A stretch of 64,000 bases of DNA. Source: JAJPGZ01 sp038229295. Its GTDB lineage: Bacteria; Verrucomicrobiota; Verrucomicrobiia; Chthoniobacterales; UBA10450. The stretch covers positions 4,915 through 68,914 of the forward strand of contig JBBROO010000013.1 in the NCBI GenBank assembly GCA_038229295.1, given 5' to 3'. Below the pieces are notes generated by a model, which worked only from the letters and a program-made list of their open reading frames with translations, had not been told where the DNA came from and ran no database searches. Within the stretch, counting starts at the first letter, position 1; the number at the start of each line of letters is the position of its first letter. This document shows positions 31,622-40,820 of this stretch, one piece after another. A program made the position numbers and the translations under genes.

Positions 31622-33004
31622 TCACCATGATTTCAGGGCGCCTTGGATTTTCGATTCGGCGTCGATTAGAAAATTCGCGCTTGCCACGACGCGTTCGCCT
31701 TCTTTCAAACCACTGTTGACGGCGTAAACGTCGCCGTACTTTCCACCCAGCTCGAGAAAGCGTGGTTCGAGTTTGCCTTGGCCTTTATCCACAAACGCAA
31801 TGTTCCGTTTGCCGGTCGGCATGACCGCGCTCACCGGCACGACGAGCGATCTTCCCATATCCATGTCGAGCACAAGATCGACATACATGTCCGGCTTGAG
31901 TTTTAATTCCGGGTTCTGAATATCGAGCCGAACGCGGCCAGTTCGTTTCGTGTCATCAATGAATGGATCGACAAGCGTGAGCTGGCCTTTGAATTGTTCG
32001 CCCGGATAAGACGACGATGTCACGGTAATCTCCTGCCCGATCCGCAGCATCGGCAGCTCATCCTGATAGAACTCGCCCCAAACCCATACGACCGAAAGAT
32101 CAGCCACTTCCACGAGCGGACTGCCCATCGGGACATTCGCCCCCTGCGTAACAGGAAGGCTTTGAACAATGCCATCGACTTTCGAAAGGATCGGAAGCGA
32201 CTCCTCCGCCTGCCGTGTTTGTTCAATCTTCGCAATCTGTTCGTCGGTGATGTTCCAGAGCCGGAGCCGGCGTTCCGCCGATTCGATCAGCCGCTGGAAA
32301 TCTTCACGTGCGGAGTGTGTGTTCTTCGGCGTGCGATCGCGCATCTTGAGCAGATCGATCAATTCGCGCTGCGTCGCGAGCAACTCAGGGCTGTAGAGTT
32401 TCATCAGCACCTGATCTTTTTTAACCAGCTCGCCTGGAGCGTTGACACCGAGTTCCTGCACGTAGGCGGACGTTCGCGAAACCACGCGCCAAACCCTTTG
32501 TGTTTCCGGCACGACCCGCCCGACCGCGCGAATGCTGTGATTGAGCGGTTTCGTTTCCACCGTCGCGTAGGTGACACCGATCTGCTGCTGGCGTTCAACG
32601 GGCACAATGAATTCGCCAGGCTTTTCTTCCGCTCCTTTCATGTCGCCGCCTTTCATCCCCGGCATGCCTGGCATATCGCCCATCGATGACGCGCTTGATG
32701 AAGCTGTTGCGACTGGGCGACTCGGAGAAACGGCGATTGGGCGAGCCGGTGAAGTCGCCGTGTCGCCGGTTCCCCCTTTCGCCGGTTCGTTCTTCTTCTT
32801 CATCACCGGCACGAGGTCCATCGAGCAGATGGGACATTTCCCGGGATCCTTCGAATGCACCGACGGGTGCATCGTGCACGTCCAGTAATCGATGTTGCTG
32901 TCTTTGCCAGCGCTGCCGGCGCGTTTCGAGCAAGCCGGAACGCTGACCAGCAGCAACGCGGCGATCGCCAACCGCAAGACTGTGTTATGAAATAGTTTCT
33001 TCAT
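31622..33004 (-). CDS. cusB: RND efflux periplasmic adaptor with heavy-metal-binding domain (CusB type)
   Basis: The 460-residue adaptor joins the CusA pump to the CusC channel. Seen: a lipoprotein signal ending in the lipobox SVPAC near residue 25, a heavy-metal-binding domain WTCTMHPSVHSKDPGKCPICSMDLVPV-like (positions about 42-68; key residues C, H, C and C), a Met-rich linker GDMPGMPGMKGGDM, then barrel-sandwich and beta-barrel regions (GVTYATVETKPL, LVKKDQVLMKLYSPELLATQ, SVVWVWGEFYQDELP). The linker before the Met-rich part is encoded by a GGCGA-type repeat tract. The Met-rich segment and CxxC favour Cu or Ag. Stop-start overlap with cusC (ATGA). Confidence 0.94.
   Translation of the reverse strand: MKKLFHNTVLRLAIAALLLVSVPACSKRAGSAGKDSNIDYWTCTMHPSVHSKDPGKCPICSMDLVPVMKKKNEPAKGGTGDTATSPARPIAVSPSRPVATASSSASSMGDMPGMPGMKGGDMKGAEEKPGEFIVPVERQQQIGVTYATVETKPLNHSIRAVGRVVPETQRVWRVVSRTSAYVQELGVNAPGELVKKDQVLMKLYSPELLATQRELIDLLKMRDRTPKNTHSAREDFQRLIESAERRLRLWNITDEQIAKIEQTRQAEESLPILSKVDGIVQSLPVTQGANVPMGSPLVEVADLSVVWVWGEFYQDELPMLRIGQEITVTSSSYPGEQFKGQLTLVDPFIDDTKRTGRVRLDIQNPELKLKPDMYVDLVLDMDMGRSLVVPVSAVMPTGKRNIAFVDKGQGKLEPRFLELGGKYGDVYAVNSGLKEGERVVASANFLIDAESKIQGALKSW
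32690..32790. repeat. Short-period GGCGA-type repeat tract inside cusB
   Basis: Units such as GGCGACTCGGAGAAACGGCGA and GGGCGAGCCGG recur (quoted as GGCGACTC, ACGGCGA and GGGCGAGC). They encode the Ser/Pro/Ala-rich linker SPARPIAVSPSRPVATAS between the metal-binding domain and the Met-rich segment. Confidence 0.5.
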
Positions 33005-34320
33005 GGTCGTTTGCTTCCTTTTCTTGACGGCCGAGCCTTCCCGGCTTCGCCGTCGCCCACGCCGATGATCGCGTCGAACTCAGCGAGCGCGACTTGGTAA
33101 TCGGCCAGATGATTGATCGACATCGATTCGACGTCTTGCAGCACACGCTGCGCAGTGATCAGCGCCAAAAAGTTTGCGCTGCTTGTCTCGTAGGCGGTGC
33201 GATTTGACTGCACCGTTTGTCGCGCCAGCGGGAGAATCTTGTCACGATAAAGCTCGTAGTGATGAGCCGCGGTTTCGATTTTCTTGAGTTGATCGCGCAC
33301 CAGGCCAAGCGTTTCACTGCGCGTCCCCTCCAGCTCGTGCTGCGCGCTTTCGAGGTTGCGCCGCGCCTCGGCGATGACAGCGGAATATTTTTTCGGATTT
33401 GCGAAGGGCAGACCAATGGACGCGCCGACATCGAGTTCGCTCACTGTCTGTCCGGCGTCGTTGTATCGCTGTGCCTGCACGTTGAGCGTCGGATCCGGGA
33501 ACCATTGGCGGTTCGCGAGCTCGACTCGGAACTTCTCTGCTTCGACCCGATTTTGCGCGCGTTGCACTTCCGGTCGCGCGCTCAGGGCGACAGCCTGTAA
33601 ATTTTGTAACGAAAAGTGCGCCGGCTGAAACGGAATCGCCGCTGGTTGGCCGAGCGGTGACTGTGCTGGACGATTCATGAGCACGTTGAGCTGCGATTGC
33701 GCTTCTGAAATCCGGCGGAGAATATCGAATTGCGCTTCGATCAACTTGGCCGCGTCCGTTTGTGCAGTAAGCACATCGGCCTGGCTGGCGTTACCCACTT
33801 CGTAACGCTGCCGGCTGATTTCCGCGAATTGATTGAGAAGATCTACATTTGTGTGGTTCACCTCGAGCTGCGCATATTCGTTCGTCAGCCGATGAAAAGA
33901 CGCGCGGGCGCGCGAGAGCACATCGAGCTGCGTGCGCCGAAAATCCTCGAAGGTTGCCCCGGCTTCCGCCGTGGCTGCCCGCGCGCGGCTCAGATTCTTT
34001 CCGGAGATTGGAACTTCCTGCTGAAGCGTGAAGCTCTGATCCATGAACGAGTTGGGCGGGATCGAGACGTAGCGCGCGGCGCGTGAACTCCCCTGCGCTC
34101 TCAAATCTTCCCATGCCGCGGCTTGCGGCACGCGCGCCTTCATCGCCTGCCATTTTTCCTGCGCGGCTTTGACTGCTGGATTATTCGCCAGCACGGCGCT
34201 GGTCACTTCATTAAGCGAGAGGCGACCCTGTCGAACCGCGCGGTCGCTGTCGCCAGCTTGCGCTGTCCGAAAAGTTAAAATTAAAAGTAAGTTAGTTAGT
34301 AAAAGAGTAGTTGTTTTCAT
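33001..34320 (-). CDS. cusC: TolC-like outer-membrane efflux protein (CusC type)
   Basis: The 439-residue protein has a signal peptide (LLLTNLLLILTFRTAQA), then two outer-membrane efflux protein repeats: LSLNEVTSAVLANNPAVKAAQEK and ISRQRYEVGNASQADVLTAQTD in the first half, and ARPEVQRAQNRVEAEKF with YETSSANFLALITAQRVLQDVE in the second. It forms the outer-membrane exit duct of the RND pump. No lipobox cysteine is seen, unlike E. coli CusC. Its stop overlaps the cusB start. It contains no exact motif copy. Confidence 0.92.
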   Translation of the reverse strand: MKTTTLLLTNLLLILTFRTAQAGDSDRAVRQGRLSLNEVTSAVLANNPAVKAAQEKWQAMKARVPQAAAWEDLRAQGSSRAARYVSIPPNSFMDQSFTLQQEVPISGKNLSRARAATAEAGATFEDFRRTQLDVLSRARASFHRLTNEYAQLEVNHTNVDLLNQFAEISRQRYEVGNASQADVLTAQTDAAKLIEAQFDILRRISEAQSQLNVLMNRPAQSPLGQPAAIPFQPAHFSLQNLQAVALSARPEVQRAQNRVEAEKFRVELANRQWFPDPTLNVQAQRYNDAGQTVSELDVGASIGLPFANPKKYSAVIAEARRNLESAQHELEGTRSETLGLVRDQLKKIETAAHHYELYRDKILPLARQTVQSNRTAYETSSANFLALITAQRVLQDVESMSINHLADYQVALAEFDAIIGVGDGEAGKARPSRKGSKRP

Positions 34321-34391
34321 TGATCCAAAAGAACGGTTGAAGTCCAGGCGCCCCGTTAAATGGGCACACTTCGGGCGTCAGCGTCCTCGGA

Positions 34392-34748
34392 TCAGATGAG
34401 AAACGTGCAGAGAAGCGCAAGACGCGGCGGCGATGACGCCACGCGAAAAGTCTTGCGGGAACAGGCGGTTGATTGAGCCGCCAAACTTGGCGCCGGCATC
34501 TTCGTCGAGGCCGATAGCGCAATCGTGAAAGTGAAATCGTGACCAGCACTGTGCTTCGCGAGCGGCTGCGCGGGCGCGGCAGTATTTTTCTGCGAAGTAG
34601 CGCAACAAGCTTTGTTCGCGCAGCAAGCGGGTTTGCACGCCTTCGTGCTCGCGCTGCTCGAGAGAATGCACGACGCCGCTGGCAATTGAACGGTCGAGAC
34701 CGTGAGTCCCACGGCCAGCAAGATCGACATGAGCGCTTTCGTCAGCAT
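34392..34748 (-). CDS. Exported Cys-rich small protein, likely metal-binding
   Basis: The 118-residue product begins with a signal peptide (MLTKALMSILLAVGLTVSTVQLPAAS). A short Cys-rich stretch follows, KACKPACCANKACCATSQ, resembling metallothionein-style spacing (C-x3-CC-x3-CC), then a low-complexity tail. It is the first gene of the minus-strand metal-efflux run, 71 nt upstream of cusC. A role as a periplasmic metal sponge or sensor is inferred from the cysteines and the context; no family was recognised. The motif copy at 34720 codes for MSIL in the signal peptide. Confidence 0.65.
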   Translation of the reverse strand: MLTKALMSILLAVGLTVSTVQLPAASCILSSSASTKACKPACCANKACCATSQKNTAAPAQPLAKHSAGHDFTFTIALSASTKMPAPSLAAQSTACSRKTFRVASSPPRLALLCTFLI

Positions 34749-34802
34749 TACCTAACTGTTAGCACATTCGACGCCGTTCGTCGAAGAGCTTCGCGCGACG
34801 AA

Positions 34803-35069
34803 CTACTTCGACTCGGGAATGCCTTCGGGCTTAACCGTCCCGGCTTTCTCGTTCAAGGCTTGCGTGAATTCCTGCAGGCCGGAGACGATCTGCGGCGCTT
34901 TGGTCAGCACCGTGGTCGCGAGTTTTTCGGAATAATCGGGGCGGCGTTGCGACATTTCCGAGAGCGCCATCATGACGGCCAACGCGTTATTGATCGAATG
35001 TTTGATCTCGCTGAATTTTTTCTGCAACTGGGACAATTCTTCCTGCGAGATGCTGTGGTCGTCACTCAT
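34803..35069 (-). CDS. 88-residue helical protein resembling a histidine-kinase DHp segment
   Basis: ATG at 35069 opens an 88-residue, wholly helical protein. The segment FSEIKHSINNALAVMMALSEM (about 19-39) looks like the H-box of histidine kinase dimerisation domains (His24 followed by hydrophobic helix), and a second helix RRPDYSEKLATTVLTKAPQIVSGLQEF would complete the hairpin. There is no ATPase domain, so by itself it could only serve as a phosphotransfer or dimerisation module, or the likeness is fortuitous. The longer open frame upstream is uvrA antisense. It is divergent from uvrA. Confidence 0.6.
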   Translation of the reverse strand: MSDDHSISQEELSQLQKKFSEIKHSINNALAVMMALSEMSQRRPDYSEKLATTVLTKAPQIVSGLQEFTQALNEKAGTVKPEGIPESK

Positions 35070-35139
35070 AAAATCGGGATTTTTTCTGGAGAAAACAGGT
35101 GCGTGTGCTTGACTAAAAGGTTCGACATTTTTTGTTAAA

Positions 35140-38013
35140 ATGCCTGCGCAAGTTATCCGCATCAGTGGTGCCCGCCAGCACAATCTCAAGAATCTCAACG
35201 TCGAGATTCCGCGGGAGAAACTGGTCGTTATTACCGGTCTCAGCGGGTCCGGCAAATCCTCGCTCGCCTTCGATACGCTCTATGCCGAAGGGCAACGCCG
35301 GTATGTCGAAAGCCTCTCCGCCTATGCCCGGCAATTCCTCGACCAGATGGAAAAGCCCGACGTGGATTTCATCGAAGGTTTGTCGCCCGCCATCGCGATC
35401 GAACAACGCTCCGCCGGCGCGAATCCAAGATCGACAATCGCGACTACGACCGAAATCTACGATTACCTGCGCGTTCTTTTTTCGGCGGTCGGCCAGCCGC
35501 ACGATCCCAAAACAGGAGAAGAACTCAAGCGCCAGACGCCGCAACAGATTGTCGATCAAATCCTGGCCTACGAACCGGAGACGAAAATCATGGTGCTCGC
35601 GCCGCTGGTGCAAAATCAAGTCGGCGAATTTCGCGATGTCATCGAGAAAGCGAAACGCGAAGGATTTGTTCGCGTGCGCGTGGATGGCGAGATTGTTGAG
35701 CTCGGACGGCCCGAGCCGATTCGATTGAAGAAGAGTCAGCGTCACACCATTGAAGCGGTGGTGGATCGATTGGTGGTGCGCGATGGCATTCGCGTTCGCC
35801 TAACGGACTCGGTCGAGACTGCGCTGAAGTGGGGCGGAAATAAGATGTCGATCTTGCGGGCCAGCGCGGACGCGGCGGAGAAATGGGAAGAGGATCGTTA
35901 CTCGACCGACTACGGCGCGAGCGGCAGCAGCTTCTCGTTAGGCGAACTCACTCCGAAACACTTTTCGTTTAACAGCCACCTCGGGGCATGTCCGGCGTGT
36001 CATGGACTCGGCACCCAGTTGGTGGTCGATCCTGAGTTGATGATCTCCGACCAAACGAAAACGTTGGCCGAAGGCGCGATCGCGCCGTGGCGCCGCGGAA
36101 CGAAGCCGATGCAGGCATACTATCGCCACTTGCAAGGCGCGCTGGTGAAACATTTTCGCGTCGCGGACAATATGCCGTTCGAGGAATTGCCGGAGGAGTT
36201 TAAAACCGCGCTTTATTTCGGCACGGGCGATCGCGCGATCGAAATGAATTTCGGCGGCAACGGACGTGAGAAGAAATCGGCGCGTCCATTCGAAGGACTG
36301 GTGCCGCAAATGCGGCGGCTTTACGATGAGACGCAAAGCGAGTTTACGCGCAATCGCATCCGCGCGTTCATGCGCAAAGTGCCGTGCGAAACTTGCCAGG
36401 GCGCGCGCCTGCGCCCGGAGATTTTGGCGGTGACGGTGCAAGATCGACATGGACGGGAGTTTAACATTCACCGGTTCAGTGAGCTGACGATCGAAGCGGC
36501 GGCAGCGTACATCGACGATCTTCATTTAACGGCCCAGCAGAAAACTATTGTCGTCGAAGTGGTGCGCGAAATTCAATCGCGCCTGAAGTTTCTGCTCGAA
36601 GTCGGGCTTGGTTATCTCAGTCTCAACCGCGAAAGCGGCACGCTCAGTGGCGGCGAGGCGCAACGCATTCGACTGGCTACGCAGATCGGCTCGGGTCTGG
36701 CCGGTGTCTTATATGTACTCGACGAACCGAGCATCGGGCTGCATCAACGCGACAACGCGCGTTTGTTAGGCACGCTGCGGCGACTGCGCGATCTCGGCAA
36801 TTCCGTTATCGTGGTGGAGCATGATGAGGAGACGATTCGCGCCGCAGATCACATTGTCGATCTTGGCCCGGGCGCGGGCCCGCGCGGCGGTGAGATCGTG
36901 GCACAGGGGACGCTCGACGAAGTCCTGGCCGCGAAAAACTCGCTGACGGCTGATTATCTATCGGGTCGCGCGCGCATTCCAATTCCGAAACAACGAATGA
37001 AACCGCGCCCGGACGGCTGGCTAACGATTCGCGGCGCAGCCGAGAATAATTTGAAGGATGTCGATGTTTCATTCCCGCTCGGATGTTTGACTTGCGTGAC
37101 CGGCGTTTCCGGCAGCGGCAAATCAACTTTGGTCGACGACATTTTGCGACGCGCGCTCTTCCGGCAGTTTTACAATTCGAAAGACAAACCGGGAAAGCAT
37201 TCGCAGTTGTTAGGCATCGACCAACTCGACAAAGCGATCGTGATCGACCAAAGCGCGATCGGCCGCACGCCGCGCTCGAATCCGGTGACATACACCGGCG
37301 CGTTCGCGCCCATCCGAGAATTGTTTTCGCAATTGCCGATGGCGCGCGTGCGCGGTTACGACGCCGGCCGTTTCAGTTTCAATGTCAAAGGCGGCCGCTG
37401 CGAAAATTGCGAAGGCGGCGGCTTGATCAAGATCGAGATGCACTTTCTGCCGGATGTTTATGTCGAATGCGAAGTCTGTCGCGGGCAACGCTACAATCGC
37501 GAAACACTCGAGATTACTTACAAAGGGAAAAACATCGCGGACGTTTTGAATTTAACGGTCGATGAAGCGGCGCGATTTTTTCGCAACGTCCCCGGCATCT
37601 CTGATAAATTGACGGCGCTGCTCGATGTCGGTCTCGGTTATTTGCGTCTCGGTCAGGCGGGCACGACGCTTTCCGGCGGTGAAGCGCAACGAGTCAAACT
37701 CGCGACGGAATTGGCGAAACGCGCGACTGGTCGCACGATTTATATTCTCGATGAACCGACGACGGGTTTGCATTTCGCCGATATCGAGAAGCTGCTGCAA
37801 GTGCTGATGAAATTGCGCGATGCCGGAAACACGATGGTGGTGATCGAGCACAATTTGGAAATGATTAAGTCGGCGGATTGGATTGTCGATCTTGGCCCGG
37901 AAGGCGGCGACCGCGGTGGGGAAATTGTGGCGACGGGACCGCCGGAGAAGATTGTGAATGTAAAGGCGAGTCACACTGCGCGATTTTTGAAGCAGTTGCT
38001 CGAAAGCAAATGA
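35140..38013 (+). CDS. uvrA: Excinuclease ABC subunit A (single-length)
   Basis: The 957-residue UvrA has the canonical two ATPase modules: Walker A GLSGSGKSS near 35 with LSGGEAQRIRLATQIG near 500, and GVSGSGKST near 655 with LSGGEAQRVKLATELA near 845, plus LDEPSIGLH and LDEPTTGLH. Zinc clusters LGACPACHGLG, CETCQGARL and CENCEGGG...CEVCRGQRY are present. The first zinc cluster normally seen after the UvrB-binding region start is degenerate: where GxPHCPxCG is expected it reads VGQPHDPKTGEEL. The ATG lacks a clear ribosome-binding site. It is the second uvrA in the window, besides the fused double one. Its stop overlaps the next ATG. Confidence 0.96.
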   Translation: MPAQVIRISGARQHNLKNLNVEIPREKLVVITGLSGSGKSSLAFDTLYAEGQRRYVESLSAYARQFLDQMEKPDVDFIEGLSPAIAIEQRSAGANPRSTIATTTEIYDYLRVLFSAVGQPHDPKTGEELKRQTPQQIVDQILAYEPETKIMVLAPLVQNQVGEFRDVIEKAKREGFVRVRVDGEIVELGRPEPIRLKKSQRHTIEAVVDRLVVRDGIRVRLTDSVETALKWGGNKMSILRASADAAEKWEEDRYSTDYGASGSSFSLGELTPKHFSFNSHLGACPACHGLGTQLVVDPELMISDQTKTLAEGAIAPWRRGTKPMQAYYRHLQGALVKHFRVADNMPFEELPEEFKTALYFGTGDRAIEMNFGGNGREKKSARPFEGLVPQMRRLYDETQSEFTRNRIRAFMRKVPCETCQGARLRPEILAVTVQDRHGREFNIHRFSELTIEAAAAYIDDLHLTAQQKTIVVEVVREIQSRLKFLLEVGLGYLSLNRESGTLSGGEAQRIRLATQIGSGLAGVLYVLDEPSIGLHQRDNARLLGTLRRLRDLGNSVIVVEHDEETIRAADHIVDLGPGAGPRGGEIVAQGTLDEVLAAKNSLTADYLSGRARIPIPKQRMKPRPDGWLTIRGAAENNLKDVDVSFPLGCLTCVTGVSGSGKSTLVDDILRRALFRQFYNSKDKPGKHSQLLGIDQLDKAIVIDQSAIGRTPRSNPVTYTGAFAPIRELFSQLPMARVRGYDAGRFSFNVKGGRCENCEGGGLIKIEMHFLPDVYVECEVCRGQRYNRETLEITYKGKNIADVLNLTVDEAARFFRNVPGISDKLTALLDVGLGYLRLGQAGTTLSGGEAQRVKLATELAKRATGRTIYILDEPTTGLHFADIEKLLQVLMKLRDAGNTMVVIEHNLEMIKSADWIVDLGPEGGDRGGEIVATGPPEKIVNVKASHTARFLKQLLESK

Positions 38014-40466
38014 GATCGGCCGCAATTATTTTCGTGGCCGCATTGTCGATCTTTCATTCCCCGTCGGCGCAGGGCGAGATTTCGGCCGCAATTTCGGCGG
38101 CAGCGAAGCCTTTGGACGAGAATGTTCCCGAAGTGGCCATCGCGCGTCTGCATGAGTTGCTAGGCAAAAATCTTTCGACGGAAGATTGGCGCGCGGCGGC
38201 AGAGAAATTGGCCGAAGCCCAAGTGGCGGCCGGTGAGCCCGCCGATGCGCTGTCATTGCTCGAGGACCCGCGCTGGCGCGACATTGCCGCGGCAAACTTT
38301 TGGCGAGCGCAGGCGCTGGCGGCGTTACATCGCTGGGATGAGGCGCTGCCACTCTACGATGCGATTGCGCGCGATGAACATTCGCCCCAGCGCGCCGCGG
38401 CCACTTTCGGTGCCGCGGAAATGTTACGCTCGTTAGGCAGAGCCGATGATGCGTTGCCGAAATTGATGATGCTGGCTCGCGATAAAGAGTGGGGTGTGCG
38501 CGCGCAGTTACGAATGGCGGAGTTGTATCTCGATAAATCGGACCCGCCGAACGCGCGCCGCATTTTGGCTTCGTTGCAGCCAGGATCGACAACGGAACGT
38601 AAAGCGCGCCGGTTTCTTCTCGGCCGTCTCGAGATGGCGGAGCAACATCCGGAACGCGCGCTCGCGATTTTTGAAGGGCTGGTGAAAAGACCGGCGGGCG
38701 CGAGCCACGCGCTGATCATCGCGACGCTTTTCCAAGTGGCGAACGCGCACCTGCAAATGAAAACGCCGGACACGGGCGATGATTTCCTGGAAGATTTTAT
38801 CGAGCACCATCCGGACGATGTCGATCTTGCTGCGCTCTTCGGCAAACTCGACGAACTTTATCGCTCCGAGCATAGACCGGCACGGAACGAGCTCGAACGT
38901 TGGACGCGTGGGCCGGAACAGCCGCGGCGCGCTTTTGCGCAATGGTATCTCGCTCGAATCGAATTGCGCGCGGGACATCGCGACCGGGCGCGGCGTTTGT
39001 TAGGCGATTTGCGCGCCGTGCATCCGCCCACAGCCATGATCGCCCCGGCGTTTCTGGATTTCGCGCAAATGGAATTGGAGGACGAACAAGTCGACAATGC
39101 GTTGTCGATCTTGGATGAAGCGCGGACGCTGCAACCGGACCGAACGATCCTCGAACGGATCGATCTTCTGGCCGCCAGAGGGCAATATGGTTCGAAGCGC
39201 TACGAAGCGGCCGCGGCCGGGTTTGAACGAATCGCTTACTCAAATTCGCCTTATGCGAAGATGTCGATGTTCAATGCCGCACTCGGACGATTGGCCCTGG
39301 GCGATCATGTCCGTTTCGCCGCTAACTACGATAAATTCAAACAACAGGGCGGCGACGTCGAAGCGCGCGCACAATTGCAATTAGAGGAAGGCCTGGCGCA
39401 AGCCGCGCGCGGGGACGCGCAGGCAACGCAATCGCTCCAGAGTTTCATTCGCGATTTCCCGAATGATGCGCGTGGATCGGAAGCATTGGTCGCGCTGGCG
39501 GAAATGGCGTTTCATCGCACGCCTCCGGCACTGGAGGAGGCGCAGAAATACCTGGCGCGCGCCGAACAATCGAAGCCGACGGCGGCGGCCGCCGAGCGCG
39601 CGGAATATTTATCGATCTGGATCGAAGACGCGCGTGGCGGGAACGACGCGAAGGTGATTGAGCGGGCGGATCGATTTCTAAACGATCGGCCGAACTCGCC
39701 TTTCGCGCCGGAAACTCGAATGAAATTAGCAGAGACCTTTTACCGACTTCAGGATTTCGCGAACGCGCAAACGCACTTTGAAATTCTGGCGCAGCAAAAT
39801 CCAAAATCGCCACTGGTCGAAAAAGCGCTTTTTTTCGCAGCCGAGTCGGCCATGTCGAGCATGGGTCAAAATTCGCTTGAGCATGCCGTGGCCCTATTCG
39901 ATCAGGTGGTGTCCACAAAAGGGGAAATGCGTTGGGCCGCGCGCAACGAGCAGGCGTTGATCGAGCGGAAACAGGGAAAGGCGCAGGACGCGCTGTTGCT
40001 TTACGATGAAGTTTTGCAGAACGACGCCAAGGCGAGTGAAAAGCGGGAAGCGTTATGCGGCAAGGGCGATATTTATTTCGAGCTCGGCGCTGAAGACACG
40101 AAAAATTATGACCGCGCGATCGAAGCGTATGAGCAACTGGCCAGCGACGCGCACGATCCGGGGCATTGGCGCAACCAAGCTCTCTTTAAGAAAGGCATGT
40201 GCCTGGAAAAGAAAACCGATCGCAGTGCCGCGTTGACCGTTTTCTACGATGTTCTAGAAACGCCCGCGCGACCTGATCGCCCGCCAGAGTTCTTCTGGTT
40301 CTACAAAGCAGGCTTCAACGCGGCCCAGTTGTTGGAAGAGGAATCGAAATGGACTTCCGCGGCAGCCATCTACCAGAAACTCGTGGCCGCGGCGGGACCG
40401 CGGAGCGATGAGGCGGGCGCGCGTCTTACCAGACTCCGTCTAGAGCATTTTCTCTGGCAGGAATAG
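38010..40466 (+). CDS. Exported TPR-repeat protein
   Basis: The 818-residue protein starts with a short signal peptide (IIFVAALSIFHSPSAQGE) and then consists of tetratricopeptide-like helical repeats throughout, for example PAFLDFAQMELEDEQVDNALSILDEA and RMKLAETFYRLQDFANAQTHFEIL. It is probably periplasmic, acting as a protein-binding scaffold; partners are unknown. ATG 38010 overlaps the uvrA TGA, so it is translationally coupled to uvrA, though a role in repair is unlikely given the signal peptide. Three motif copies lie inside, coding for LSIF, VDLA and LSIL; two of these are within predicted helices. Confidence 0.8.
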   Translation: MRSAAIIFVAALSIFHSPSAQGEISAAISAAAKPLDENVPEVAIARLHELLGKNLSTEDWRAAAEKLAEAQVAAGEPADALSLLEDPRWRDIAAANFWRAQALAALHRWDEALPLYDAIARDEHSPQRAAATFGAAEMLRSLGRADDALPKLMMLARDKEWGVRAQLRMAELYLDKSDPPNARRILASLQPGSTTERKARRFLLGRLEMAEQHPERALAIFEGLVKRPAGASHALIIATLFQVANAHLQMKTPDTGDDFLEDFIEHHPDDVDLAALFGKLDELYRSEHRPARNELERWTRGPEQPRRAFAQWYLARIELRAGHRDRARRLLGDLRAVHPPTAMIAPAFLDFAQMELEDEQVDNALSILDEARTLQPDRTILERIDLLAARGQYGSKRYEAAAAGFERIAYSNSPYAKMSMFNAALGRLALGDHVRFAANYDKFKQQGGDVEARAQLQLEEGLAQAARGDAQATQSLQSFIRDFPNDARGSEALVALAEMAFHRTPPALEEAQKYLARAEQSKPTAAAAERAEYLSIWIEDARGGNDAKVIERADRFLNDRPNSPFAPETRMKLAETFYRLQDFANAQTHFEILAQQNPKSPLVEKALFFAAESAMSSMGQNSLEHAVALFDQVVSTKGEMRWAARNEQALIERKQGKAQDALLLYDEVLQNDAKASEKREALCGKGDIYFELGAEDTKNYDRAIEAYEQLASDAHDPGHWRNQALFKKGMCLEKKTDRSAALTVFYDVLETPARPDRPPEFFWFYKAGFNAAQLLEEESKWTSAAAIYQKLVAAAGPRSDEAGARLTRLRLEHFLWQE

Positions 40467-40521
40467 GGACTGCGGTGGCGTTTTTTATTGATAATTGCGC
40501 GGCGGGACGCAAACTAGTCAT

Positions 40522-40806
40522 ATGACAACTGTAAGCAGGCTCCTCCGCCTGAGCGGTTGGTCGGTCCGATGCGCGAGTGCGGCATTTGCACTTGTGATTT
40601 GCGCCTCGGCGTTCGCTGATTCGAGCAAAGATGGCGTCGTGCCAGTGAAGCACGAGACGCAAAAGAAGAGTGCGCGCAAAGTGTGCTACATCTACATCTC
40701 GGGCTCGGCGATTCCGCAGCCATGTGAACGGCTCGGAAAAATCCCGACCACCGCCATTCCGATGGACATCATCGGAAGGTATTCGGAGCTCGATGGTGGA
40801 AGATAG
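40522..40806 (+). CDS. Small exported protein of unknown function
   Basis: ATG 40522 opens a 94-residue frame with a basic start, a hydrophobic helix (CASAAFALVICASAFA) and a probable cleavage site AFA-DSS. The mature part of about 60 residues has two cysteines (KVCYIYISGSAIPQPCERLG), able to form a disulfide, and ends with IIGRYSELDGGR. No family was recognised. It is followed by a terminator-like hairpin. Confidence 0.65.
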   Translation: MTTVSRLLRLSGWSVRCASAAFALVICASAFADSSKDGVVPVKHETQKKSARKVCYIYISGSAIPQPCERLGKIPTTAIPMDIIGRYSELDGGR

Positions 40807-40820
40807 ACAGCGATAAAGTT

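Noticed and set aside
35110..35142. Sigma-70 promoter TTGACT...TAAAAT before uvrA
   Set aside because: The spacing is 21 nt instead of about 17, and the second hexamer overlaps the start codon.
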